A stretch of DNA of 64,000 bases from Dioscorea cayenensis subsp. rotundata. Its lineage: Eukaryota > Streptophyta > Magnoliopsida > Dioscoreales > Dioscoreaceae. The notes under the pieces are model-generated. The model was not told where the DNA came from, did no database searches, and worked only from the letters and a program-made list of their open reading frames with translations. Numbering within the stretch: the first letter of the stretch is position 1; each line of letters opens with the position of its first letter. The stretch spans positions 2,693,622-2,757,621 of the forward strand of contig NC_052489.1 of the NCBI RefSeq assembly GCF_009730915.1. The letters run 5' to 3'. Positions 23,976 through 35,846 of this stretch are shown here, in pieces. Both the position numbers and the translations under genes were made by a program.

Positions 23976-25378
23976 GAAATCCATATTCTTAGAAGAAGAA
24001 AAGAAGCTATTTTTAAAAATACCAAGAAATTTTATATAATTGAAGATTTTTTTTTATACATTGTTATCATTCATTAAGGAAAAAAAATTTATATGGTTTC
24101 TTAATTTTTCATGGGTATATAACTTTTAAAATTATCATTCCATTCTGCAAGATGCCAACATGGACTTAAACATAAACAGCAAACCAAAATAACATAAAAA
24201 TTGGATTATCCAAATGTCAAAATTCCACCATTTACTCTTTATAGCAATAAGAAAATGTTCATAAAGACACCGCGGCTGTGTAAATAAGTTTTTTCTTTTC
24301 ATAACTAAATTGTATTCTACATGATGAGATTAAAAATATTTTTTTAATTCTTAACCATAAATATATAGAAAATTGTGTATTACATAATTATTCAATTTTG
24401 TTTTCTCTTTGAGCCACTGGTTTCTTAGTTCAAATTATATACTGACAACTATATAAAAATAATTTTAGTGAGTATACCATCCTAGAGTTTGATGCGTAAA
24501 CCATATATTCATCCATTAAACTCTTTAACATTTAATATCATTAATAAAAAAAAAAAATAATACATTTTAAAATTTATATTATGAAATACATATTTAGAAT
24601 AATAAAAATATAGGATTATAATAAAGTAATATATTATTTTAAAATATATTTTAATTTTTGGGTGATAAAAACAGAAAACAACTTATTAAATTGATAAAAA
24701 AACAACTTAATATAATTTAAAACTAATAAAAATATTTTATAATTAAAAATCATTAATAAAAATCTAAAAAATTTTAAAAATTATTTGAAAAACTCCCAAC
24801 ATGGAAGAGTGTTTGTAAAAAATATCTTTGTACTATTTGAAAATTTTCAGAATTTGGATTATTTCAAAAAATTAACATTTAAATTTTAAAATAAATATAT
24901 TTTTTAAGATTAAAAAAATAGTGGACACTATAATTGAGCAATTGGTGACCATTAGACACTCAGTGACCACCAACTTCTCATAGATTGATAAAAAAAATTG
25001 AGCATTCAACGAACCCTTCAAACATTTGTGTTAAAATTACTCTTAAAAAATAGTATTTCCAAATAAATATTTTTCTTTACATTCATAAAAATTCATAAAT
25101 TCAAATTAAATAAAAAAACTCATAGTCTAGCGTTATTTAGTCTTCCAGTGAAAATCAAAGATAAAATATTCTTCAAGATATGTGGTAAAAATCCAAAGTT
25201 CAAAAAGACTTATTAAAAAAAATAATAATAAATACACGTATGGATACGTGTCAAGCAAAGGGAGGCAGTAGGAGGAGTAGTTGGTGCGACTACTAAAACA
25301 GCAAATCAAGCCAGGGCAATCAAAACGAACGAAGCCTCTCAATAACTCCGCCCAACGACCTCCTTCAACATCAAATCA
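23976..25378. other. AT-rich intergenic DNA
   Basis: Very AT-rich sequence with many A and T runs between the Ty3/gypsy element and the DTM1-like gene. Nothing recognisable is present. The last 100 bp are less AT-rich and probably hold the promoter/leader of the next gene. Confidence 0.55.
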
Positions 25379-25477
25379 ATGGCGCTCACCTTCTCACACC
25401 CTTTTCATGCCCCTCTGAAACCCTTAACCCAATGCCCTAATCCTCTTCTTCTTCTTCTTCTTCTTCTTCTTCTTTGA
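25379..25477 (+). promoter_or_regulatory. upstream ORF ending in a CTT microsatellite (poly-Leu), 32 codons
   Basis: An ATG at 25379 opens a 32-codon frame that begins MALTFSHPFH, runs into ten CTT codons (poly-leucine) and stops at TGA 25475-25477, only 18 bases before the main ATG at 25496. Because the repeat unit is three bases, length changes of the microsatellite would not shift its frame. Whether it is transcribed and translated cannot be told from sequence. Confidence 0.45.
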
Positions 25478-25495
25478 AGGCGAGAGTGTTGCGAG

Positions 25496-27715
25496 ATGGG
25501 GAGAGATGAGATGCTGCGCCGAAGCCTGGTGGCGTTGGGAATGGTCATCGTTGTGGTGGGGATCGTGACCTTTTCTTTCAGAAAAATGGTGATCACTTAT
25601 GGGTTTGGGATCGCTGGAATTGGGTTGATTTTGCTGCCGGATTGGGAGTTCTTCGATCGTGATTTCTCGCAGTGGTTCACGCCCATGCCCGGCCGGAGAA
25701 GACCTGGCTCTGATCGCGCTCCGGATCCTGGAAGGTGTGCCCTTTTATCTTCTCTCCATTTTTTTCTTCTTCTTCTTTTTCAAAAATTTAATTTTTTGTG
25801 ATTTAATTAAGTTTTTTTTAAAATTTGGTGGAGATTGAAGGAAGGAACAATTTATTATAGTTTTGGTGTTTGTTTTGGTTTTCAAAATTGGATTCACAGT
25901 CATATGAACACTTGTAAATTGAATATGTTTATAAATATTCCCATTTTTTTTCATTATTTTTCTTTGTTTTTTCTTCAATCCAAACACATCCGTCAGGGAA
26001 AAAGGAAATTAATTTCATTTCTCATTTTTCCCATTCAACAAAAAATAGATTCTTATGCTCTAATTTCTCTAACTTTGGTTTGTTAAAATGATGAAATGCC
26101 TTGTTTTTTTTAACTTCATCATAATTTTGGCCAGAGATTAAATCTCTAATCACTATCTTGATTGTATGTTTTCTGTAAACATTTTTTTATGTTTCAATCA
26201 TTTAATTTTAATTGTTTATATAAGAATTAAATATCTTAATCATATATAGAACCTTCTATAAAAAGCTTAAAAACAAAAAAAATAAAAAAATAAAAAAATA
26301 AATTTTCGACTTTATATATATATATATATATATATTTACATGGGAGGGAGTCTAGCTCTGAAGGTATGGAAACAAATGGCCGTGAATTGTTTAGTTAATC
26401 CAATCAAAGGTATAATTCAAATGAGATGGCATGCTAAGTATCTTATCTTTGATTTCTTTTTGCTACCCTGCTTTGTGGATTGTAAAAGAGTACAGTGATA
26501 TTCACTTTGAGTACATGTACTTGTTTGGTGGATACTCTAATATTTGGTCTTATCATTTCAAAGAAGCCAAATATAGTAGTGCATCATATGCTGACTTTCC
26601 CCCCTATTTGTTGACCTAATACTTGAACAAAAGATCCTTCATGAATTTGTCTGGTAGATGTTTTTACCATCTCTTTTCTCTTGTCTAGGCTGTAAACGAG
26701 CCGAGTCGAGCTGAGTATCACCAGGCTCGAGTATAGTATTCGAAGGCTCGAGCTCAGCTCGAGCTCGTTCGAGCTATTTTTTTTTGAGCTGAGTATCACC
26801 AGGCTCGAGTATAGTATTCGAAGGCTCGAGCTCAGCTCGAGCTCGTTCGAGCTATTTTTTTTTGTGCTCGATCTCGGCTCGCTGAAAAGCTCAAGCAGCT
26901 CGAGCTCGGCTCGTTTAAGCTCGATTAGCTTGTATACTTAAGTATTTTTGTAATTTTATATAGTTTATATAATTATGTATTTTTGTAATTTATATATAAA
27001 TAATTTAATATTTTATATATAAAAGCTCGTTTAGGCTTGCGAGCCTCACGAGCTGAGTATTTTTGGGCTCGAGCTCGGCTCGGCTCGTGAAAAATCGAAT
27101 CGAATTCGAGCATTGACCGAGCCGATCTCGAGTAGCTCACGAGTAGCTTGGCTCATTTACACCCCTACTCTTGCCCCCACAACGTACGTGGAGTACAGTT
27201 TGAACACTAAATTCTTCATGAAATTATTTGGTTTGGTTCTGGAATCAGAATATTCTCTGATTTTAATTTATTATATTTTAACACGTGTCTTATATGATAT
27301 TATTATTTTTCTATTATGATTTGGGAATACATACCATGTTTTAATAGATTAGAACTAAAAAATACCCTGGTTTTAAAATCTGGCAATATGACTTTTATTC
27401 TTCATGGACTTGTTACATAGATGCTTGAATAGTTGATACTCACAAAATAATATATGATCCCTTTTTGACAAAAATGAGTATAGATTGAAACAGAGCACAA
27501 TGAATGCTCGCTTAAACTTAAGTACTTGTTATGTAGATACTGTTGAAATTCAAATTTTTTGGTTTTTAAGAATCATGCTGATATCTTCCTCTGTGTGTGT
27601 CCATTGTTATTATTATTAATATTGCAGGTTTAGGCTGTATCCTCTGAGAGTGTCTCTCCTGACAATAATTTACTGTTTTGGTTTATACAAATGGTGGATG
27701 ATCATATCCAGTTAG
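25496..27715 (+). CDS. DTM1: DTM1-like (signal peptidase complex-like) small membrane protein, 2 exons, 108 aa
   Basis: Small endoplasmic-reticulum membrane protein resembling rice DTM1 (Defective Tapetum and Meiocytes 1), a signal-peptidase-complex-subunit-like protein. Exons are 25496-25734 and 27628-27715, with a GT-AG intron of about 1.9 kb, total 327 nt, stop TAG at 27713-27715. The protein has two closely spaced hydrophobic segments at about residues 8-28 and 32-49, then the conserved LLPDWEFFDRDFSQW, a basic/proline-rich stretch, and a C-terminal hydrophobic segment with YPLRV and GLYKWWMIISS. The join restores one codon (AG|G) and the conserved RFRLYPLR motif. The intron carries a hAT-like insertion. 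An upstream ORF sits in the leader. I recall the family by its motif pattern; the specific tapetum role in this species is inference. Confidence 0.82.
26686..27167. mobile_element. hAT-like MITE in the DTM1-like intron, 8-bp TSD, internal 78-bp duplication
   Basis: The left end TAGGCTGTAAACGAGCC and the inverted right end TAGGGGTGTAAATGAGCC form imperfect terminal inverted repeats. The flanks CTCTTGTC (26678-26685) and CTCTTGCC (27168-27175) are an 8-bp target-site duplication with one mismatch. The interior is full of GAGCTCG-type motifs, and a 78-bp unit is tandemly repeated (starts at 26708 and 26786). No coding sequence is present. Confidence 0.75.
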
Positions 27716-27893
27716 CTGTTTCTTGTTGTCTATGGCTTTGTCTTGCATTTCACATCTTTATCTCAAGGTGGTAGATGAGGCTGTACTTTAGTTTTCCTGT
27801 TTTTTTGGTTTTTACCCAACTGAATTGTCATTCTGTTTGTTTCTTTAGAAAAACACTGATCATGTAAATCTCTTGGTTATTCACTAATTACAG

Positions 27894-27924
<31 letters not shown>

Positions 27925-28633
27925 GAGTTTTTTTTTCTACTTCAAATAAAAAATAATATAATGATTAGAAACCTCCTAGAAGTAAAGAAAAATAAAGAAT
28001 TTTTTTTTCAAATTATTTCTAAATACTTCACCTCCAGCTTTCCAAGCATCCACCAAGTTATCCCTCAGTATTTAATATTAATCTTAAAAAAGTACCTATC
28101 ATTCATTAAAAAATAAATAAATTTAAATTTTTTTCACCCAAAAATTTTCAAAAACCTTCACTTTCTCCTTAATGAGAAACACCCATGCATGCATTACTCT
28201 TCTTCAATAAGAAACACTTTAATAAGTAGGCCTATATTTTATTTCTCACTTGGTTATTATGCTCATCTGAATGACATTCCACATATAATTACATACATGA
28301 TACAAGCCACACCCACAGTTCATAACAGTGCTTTGATGCTTTCTTTTCATTTAGGCACCTGAAATATGAAAAAACAGTGGCACTTCTATGTTTACCATTC
28401 AATTAGGAAAATGATACTAGACTCTGTTTCAGTAAAAAGATGTGAAATCAATATAAGATAACTCAGAAAATGTACCCAAGAAAGGAATTAGGCAACAAAA
28501 ATTCTTCTTCAAATTTTAAAATTGTTTGAAGATAGGAAAAAAAAAGTCATACTGAACATTTCTAAAATATACATTTTAACAGCAAACATGGGTTTTACCT
28601 GCTATTTTATTGCAGCTCTTATCCATCAAGAGT
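27716..28633. other. spacer between convergent DTM1-like and TOM1-like genes
   Basis: AT-rich spacer with an (AT)n run at about 27895-27919. It carries the 3' flanks of both genes. No further feature is visible. Confidence 0.55.
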
Positions 28634-31600
28634 TCAGTTTATAGGATGATATTGATCTGAAACCCTTTTTGGGGGCAATTTTCGTAGAATAAAAAGCACA
28701 AGAGCTGATGGGAGAATCTCAACCAACTGCATTAAAAATGATAAGAAGAATTGTCAAGATGCTGAAGTATCAAATGAGTGGAGTACAAGCGAAGAAATAA
28801 AATCACCATGTAATAGATTAAATTCAGAACAGGATGATAGAGGACATCAACGTCGGCATCATTGTCAAATGCAGATACAGCAACCTACCCAAATAAAGTA
28901 AATAATTGAGGTTCCTTTTGCAGTAACATTTCAACAGTAAGAGAGTGCAATGCAGATGAAGGGAAGAGAAACAACAAACTTACCACCAAGCATCTAATTA
29001 AGAAGCATGTGCTGCATATAACGGTTACAAAACCAACCTGCCATGACAATGACCTTTCAATCTTAAATGAACTTTATTTAAGTTGGAAACTAAACAGCAT
29101 TGAACTTAAAGCTTGCTGCGACCCGATAAAAAAGATTGAAAAGTGTTGGCCATAATGAAACTATACCTCATTCAGCTTTTTCTGACGACCCCTAGATTCA
29201 ATTGGGAAGCGTCTCAGCATAAAAAACAACCTTCAATAATAAGTTAAGCTTTAACAGGCTCGTAAAAAAAAAAAGTATACAATTAATACATAATTAACTT
29301 AAAGAGAAGGTATGTTAGTGTAACTAGTACCTTCCACCATATATCAGGAATCCAGTGGCCGCGAAGAGTGAAACAACTGCAAAAATAATCCCAATAAATT
29401 TGCACCTCTTGGTTTTATTATGTTTACTGGAGAAAGGACTCTATCAGAATCATTAAAATTCAAATAAAGAAAAAATATAGCCAATGAAGGACCTGCAAAG
29501 AATAGTTTGGCAACTTCAATGGCAACAGGTTTCTGATCTATCTCTACATAGGCCCAAATGCATATCTGCACAAAGATAAAACAATTAGTTCTTTATTAGT
29601 AAAAAATTTGGCAGCCAAAATATCAAAGAATTTTCTAATACCTGTAATGTGTATACAGCCCCATTAATGAATAAATATGCCGGCCTAAGCTTGTCAGTTG
29701 GAAGGCTTCTGGCCTAAATACGAATATGTAATGAGGATAAATAATTAAGTAAATTACTTGTCTTGTGATTTTGGAAATGACTAACATATCTTGATATGAC
29801 CAAAATATACCTGATGATATATCTCTGCCCAAAATAGCACAAGCAGTGTATATGTTGAGAAAAATAAGAGGCCAGGAAGATCTAAGAGGGCCATTTCGAG
29901 AACCTGGATTAATAAGATAACAAAAAAAAATGGCAAACTTAGAGCTGGAGAGTAAGACTCCATAAAGAAACAACTCAATCAGGCTTCCGCCCGGTTCTAA
30001 AAGCTGAGTACACCCTCACTAGCCAACGAAAATAGCATCCATAAATGTTTATGAGATGAAGCAATAGTCAGAATGGAGTTTCCTTGAACCCATCAGATGA
30101 GAGAGACCTTCTAATAAGCAGAAGGGGAGATCACTGACTAGCAATGCATCAAGAAAGCACATGACCTTAAAACTTCATTTTCTGACCTGCTCTTAGGAGT
30201 TAAACGGGAACAATGAAAGGGGGCCCAAATTTTTATCACACAAATAGCTAGAAAAGTTTTGGAAACTTTACATGTTATATTGTAAAATGACACACCTAGA
30301 GATGGTGCACAGCATAAAAATACCTTCAGAGAGACAACATTGGGAGAAATACAGTTATGGACCACGCATGCTAACACCATCATGATCACAATCAACTTAA
30401 TTAGGAGAGGGGAATAGCTGTTGATCATTAGAAACTATCAAAAGTCTCACAACAAAGTCTACAGAAAAGGTATAACAGTGAGACCCTTGACAGGAATGAC
30501 CAAGCATAAAAGTGCAGTGTATATAACATAATCTAACAAGGGTTATATGCATGGTACACCTCTTAAATATCATAAAAAAAGAATTGAATAGATGTAAAGA
30601 TGTGCCTCTATGAATTCCAAATCAATTGGGAATCCTTGAGCCAACCAGAAATAATTATAGGATTATCATGCATCCTTGAAAGAATTATTTAAATATCCAC
30701 ACAGATATACTGAAGAGTCTAAAATTACCAAAGGCCAGTTGGAAGTGAAAACTTTAACCATCAAAAATCCACAGATCCCAAACCTTGGTCACTTTAAATA
30801 TTGCTGCTAAGGTACTTGCAGAAAAGTTTGAAACTGTGAGAAGCAATTCTTAGCTACAATTGATGTTACAAATAGTTAAGTCAATTATAAAAATATCTAA
30901 GAACCTTATTTCCACTCAGAATAAGACATAAAACCAAATGAAGAGATTCCAAAGAAGCAAGCACTTTATAATTTCCATTACTGATGGAAAATGGCATTCT
31001 GCAAGCATTCAGTAAAAAAGTTTCTAGCACAAACAGTAGGCATGAATTCAAAGAGAATGGTACCTTTGGTTTGAGAAGGAAGACACTATGGTAAACTCCA
31101 AAGAGAATTGCTCGCACTGCCAGCATAGACCACCATTAAGCATCAATGACATTTTACCAAGAAAATCAAGGTGCAGTTGAATATGAAATCTTACACCCAT
31201 TCACGATAAAATTCATGAGGTGGAATAGTTTTTGTGTTGTCCAACCATATTCTGGCACTCGCAGCTGAATGCGGATGAGTTGCACCTGAAAAACAGGGAG
31301 ATTCAATTTCAAACAAGTATTGCATGAGCAGAAAGTGGTAGCATTATGTGACTGGCCAGCATTGTTAAAGATGACAGACAGTATGCTATCCCACATGTAT
31401 AGCATAAGCTCTCTGATGTCATTTGAACATCCAAGATAAAAAGTACACCTTACTTTATAATATTTAAGTTGAGGAACTGCCTGTTAATCAATCTAAACAC
31501 GGGCAAGATGAAAAGGCTAAATTAAAATACTGGCTTAAACAACTTACTCATGATTCCAAAGAATCAACCAAATATGCCCAGTTATCAGTTTGGGAGTCTG

Positions 31601-32407
31601 ACATCCTTAAGTTCTTAATCCATTATAACAAAAATGGCATAGACAGAGGAAAAACAATTTGGGCCAAGTTTCCTTTTATGATATGCATCAGGATTAACAC
31701 CACTATTCTTTCACAAAAGAAAAATATAAATAAATGAAAGCATGAAAAACAAGTACAATGGGCTCCATTCACCACCACTTTCCAAGAACACATAACAACA
31801 TTCCTACAAAAGACTGCCACAGCCACAACCACACCCACCACCATTGCCAATAAAAGTGTACCATGTCATTGTTTCGATTAATCTCTAAAGACAACACCAC
31901 CAACTGCTCAAACAATTTCAGCAACAGTACACATTCATCCCCTTAATAGTACCAAATTTGATCTAAAAACAAAATTCTAATTTTTCTTTCACTGTTTTCG
32001 CTCAAACACCAACTTTTCAATCCCATCTCCTCCACACCCCAAAAAAGGAAATCCATAAAACAAAATCCAGCATCACAAAAACCCAAAAACCCTTTTTCCC
32101 CTAATCCACTACCACTTCTCATGAAACAAACATCTAATAAAGCTTCACATTCCTGATACGACAAATCCCTTTCTCACCCTACATGCATTCAATACCCCGC
32201 TATCCATATTTAGATCTTGATTTTCAGAGAATCAAAGGACAAATCAAACTCGATCAATCACACCCAACCAAAACAAAGAACAAGCTGAGAAAGATTGAAG
32301 GAATTCACCAGCGCGACGAGGGAAACCAGCGAGTAAGCAGCCGAGAGGAAGTAGAAGATGCCACGCTGCCACTCATCGGAGCCATCAACCTCGTCCCACC
32401 ACCCCAT
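28634..32407 (-). CDS. TOM1: TOM1/TOM3-family multi-pass membrane protein, 11 exons, 271 aa
   Basis: Member of the TOM1/TOM3/THH1 family of seven-helix tonoplast proteins, named for their role as host factors in tobamovirus multiplication; the normal cellular role is poorly known. Exons in transcript order: 32407-32309, 31285-31195, 31116-31064, 29903-29811, 29713-29642, 29565-29493, 29376-29331, 29230-29167, 29037-28984, 28884-28807 and 28726-28634. All introns are GT-AG, phase is kept throughout, and the sum is 816 nt. Family landmarks in order are [16 protein letters not shown] (exon 2), [20 protein letters not shown] (exon 4), [18 protein letters not shown] (exon 5), WAYVEIDQK (exon 6), [17 protein letters not shown] (exon 8) and LRKLPPKR (exon 11). 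The protein is about 20 residues shorter at the N-terminus than some relatives. An in-frame upstream ATG at 32572 exists but reads through a GA repeat, so I prefer 32407. Confidence 0.93.
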
Positions 32408-32433
32408 CTCCTTCTCCTCCGCCACCAAAGCCC

Positions 32434-32436
<3 letters not shown>

Positions 32437-32471
<35 letters not shown>
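32437..32471. repeat. (TC)n microsatellite in the TOM1-like 5' leader
   Basis: About 17 uninterrupted TC dinucleotides (GA on the coding strand) lie 30 bases upstream of the chosen start codon. GA-rich leaders are common in plants and can bind GAGA-type factors. Confidence 0.85.
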
Positions 32472-32474
<3 letters not shown>

Positions 32475-32639
32475 CCTCGGCGAGGGGCACAAACACAGTG
32501 GAACCAGAGAGAGTGATCGGAGATCCAAGATAACCGAGTCGGGAGTAGGATAAGCGGGGAACAGAAGTACACGTGGCGACAGGAGGATGCGACAGTGTGA
32601 CGTGAGGGCGGTGGTGCTGTTGCTTTTCTGCCACGTGGT

Positions 32640-33714
32640 ATGGTTTTGGATTTATTAGAGGTTATCGTATGCTTATGTTGGTCTCGAGTGACATCACATG
32701 CTGGCTTCTTTTGCTTTGGCGGGTATCTCGAGGAGGATTGGTGCTAGTGATCAGCTGTCTGAGTTACAATAGGATTTTGTGCTTTTTTATGACGTGGCAT
32801 TCTTTGATTGGTGGAATGATAGAATGCTGTTCAATTATGTTTAATTTAATAATCAAGTATGGCTTTTTTCTGATACATCCCGGGGGCGGCTTTAGAAAAA
32901 TTTATCTCTATCCAAATTATTTATTTATTTATTTATTTATTTGAAAAGAAGCCCCAAAAGCGTCATTGACTTATTGAATGAACTAAACTTTTAATTAATA
33001 ATATAAATCATAAATGAGAAAGCACTCAAATCATTATTGTTGATGTAGCTCGGAAGAGAATATTTTTTTACAAAAGCCAGTGATTAAAAGCATTAATATA
33101 AATTCCTCATGTGGTCTATATAATGATGAGAATTCGAATTATTGTTAAAAAAATTAATTTATAAATGATATTGCACCTCTTCTCACATAGACATGACTTA
33201 TTTAAGCTTAACAAGTACTTATATCTTTTAAAATATATATAATTCCTTATTCTTGAAAGTAAAGTTTTAAATTTTTTTACAATTTTACATAGTTTTAATT
33301 AACTTAATGTCCACACTTAACTACTTAAGGGGGAAGGGGGTGCTTGAGTAACCCCTTGACCCAACCAATTATATATATATATATATATATATATAAGGGG
33401 CTGAGGAGGGCACCCTTTTTCTCTTTAATTCTCTCACACACACTCTCTCTCTATATATCCATTGATTTTTTTTAAATAACAAGTTTTTATAAATAAATAC
33501 CGATAGTTCAAAAAATGTTTGGAAAAAAAATAAAAATGTATTATTTTGATATTTTACATATTGTTTCATATAGTATAAAAAAATTCTTTTTTTTAAAAAA
33601 ATATTGTTTTGGTCTCTCTATTTATTGCAAATTAGTTTATATAGAATAAAAATTATAATTTTAGAAAAAAAAGTAAAAATGTATTGTTTGACCTAGTGAT
33701 TTTTATAAGCTAGG

Positions 33715-33750
<36 letters not shown>

Positions 33751-35203
33751 TTGGCCCTTAATTTTTTTAGTAAATTTTACATAAAAAAATTATTGACTAT
33801 ATTAGTCCCTTTTGATTTTTGTTTTTTTAATTAGAACGGGCAAACGAAAAATGAATATGTCGTTAAATTAATCTAATTATATATTTTTTTTAAATTTTTT
33901 TAATAAATCTTCAAAATCTATTTTAATTCTTTGAGTCAGCACCCCTTCTATTTTTCTTCTAGTTTCGCCACTGTCCACGCCAATCAATTCTTGATTTTAT
34001 AAAATTTTAAACTATTGCAGCAAACAATCATTGCCTTACGGAAATGATCTTATTACTTGTAATTTTTTAATATGTTTGAATTTTAAAAAATTACATTAAT
34101 AGATGAGATTTTGGGCCTTTGATTCTATTTGAATTTTTTTCTTGGTTTGCTCTTTTTCTTTTTCTCTATTTTTTTTAGCTCACTCTTGAGGTTATTTTTT
34201 TTTTTGGAATCCTTCTCTCGATTCTCTCATAAGTTTTTGTGCATTTTTTCCCTTTTCTCTCTCTCTTTTTTGAGTTTTTTTGTTTTTTCACTTGTTTTTT
34301 CCCTCTATTCTAACTCTCATGTTTTTTGGGAGTTTTTTTTTCCATCTTTGTTCACTTTTTTCATGAATCCTCCCTCTAGTTCCTGTGGATAGGATTATTT
34401 TCTTTCTTTTTTAAATTTAAAAATCCAATTTTATTTTTTTAAGAAAATATTTTATATGATTTTTATTTATTTATAAATTTTATATAGATAGAGGTTTCAA
34501 ATGAATGTTGTCTTCCCACTCAAGTGCTCACCCTCACCTTTTTTTTTTAAATTAAATAGAGGTTCGCATTTATATTTATCCCTTATTGTTTATTTTGAGC
34601 AATTACTTAAAAGACAATCTTTTTAGATGTTGTTTGGTTATATTTCTCCATTTAACTGAAAGTAGAGTCATTAAGTGTTCGACCTATTTTTTTAATTGTT
34701 TAGATATAATCAATTCTTATTAGATCTATTAGTTTGTTCAACCAGAGTCACAAATTATTTAATCTAATGACTCTAACCTACTAACTATTTTATATAATAA
34801 CTTATTAAAGTTAAAATGTTTATCAATTGGAACTACACTCTCCACTTTTATTTCTCATTTATAAGTATGGGGATTCCAATCATGGTTGGATGCTTTTAAA
34901 TCTATTTATTTGATTATTTTTTTCCTAGACTATTCTTCAAATATATTACATATTTAGTGTGAAAATTTTAACCCTGGTTGAATAGTAATACTAAACATCT
35001 TAACCACCATTACGTAAAGTTATCTTTTTAAATATATGAAACTATTTTTATTTTTTATCTTCTAAACAAATAATCCTTGACTTTGAGTGAGCGCAATTGC
35101 AATCTAAGCATGTAACGGATATTAGTAAGCAAGTAGCTTGAGAAATAAAGACAGTATATTTGTAATTTGAGTAGATAGTGAACGTTTCTAAAAAACTACC
35201 CTG
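32640..35203. other. AT-rich intergenic DNA with a possible hAT-like element end
   Basis: AT-rich, low-complexity DNA with (AT)n runs near 33370-33395 and 33718-33748. The segment ending at 33973 reads, inverted, CAGTGGCGAAACTAG, close to the end of the hAT-like element at 11678-12157. A matching AGGGGGTGCT motif occurs near 33332-33343, so a degraded element may span about 33309-33973. No gene can be supported. Confidence 0.45.
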
Positions 35204-35208
35204 AAAAT

Positions 35209-35846
35209 TGATGGGAATTAAGCAACAATCTCAATAGATTGTAAACAAAAAAACAATCCCCAAGCTTGCTAGATGAAGGAGAGAAACCTAACAAGACCAA
35301 AATTGCAATCACACAAGACACCAAATTTTACGTGGAAAACCCTTAAATAAAGGTGAAAAACCACGGGTCAATCTTGACCAATCCAAGCTCCACTATGATC
35401 AAATTCAGGATACAAGAGAGTCTCAAGAATGAGCATAAATAAAAAAATACAACTTGACCAAAACAATAGCTAAAACAAGCTATATTGGAAACAAAAACAA
35501 TATTCTGCAGCTTCTGTTCTGACCCTCATATCTTGAGCTAGGAGAAGCCAAATCACAAACCGTCTGGTGAAAATCAAGCTCTGCAAGTCCTGAACGTGCC
35601 CACCAAATTTTAGCTCAATCGGACATCGTTTGACCCTCCAAACACCAGCTTGAATTTGCTGCCTCGTCAGATTCGAACCCCTGCGAAAAATCTGCCATTT
35701 TTTTATCTTTGCGGCTGCTATCTCCCCAGATTTTTTTCACTCTCTTAACCCTAATATGATGGAAAAACACTTAATAAAGTGAACCCTAATGGGCTTGGAC
35801 CATTTTGGGCTTTTTCTCCACATAGGACGGGAGCCCATACCCAACA
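35209..35846 (-). repeat. 3' LTR of the copia element
   Basis: This 638-bp copy is very similar to the other LTR, differing by a few substitutions and single-base indels, many of them in homopolymers. Confidence 0.93.

Noticed and set aside
26708..26864. CRISPR-like or regulatory direct repeats
   Set aside because: The two 78-bp units lie inside a MITE with clear ends and TSD in a plant intron; no spacers.
33309..33973. Complete second hAT-like element
   Set aside because: Only the right end is convincing; the left end is degraded and no clean 8-bp duplication could be fixed.
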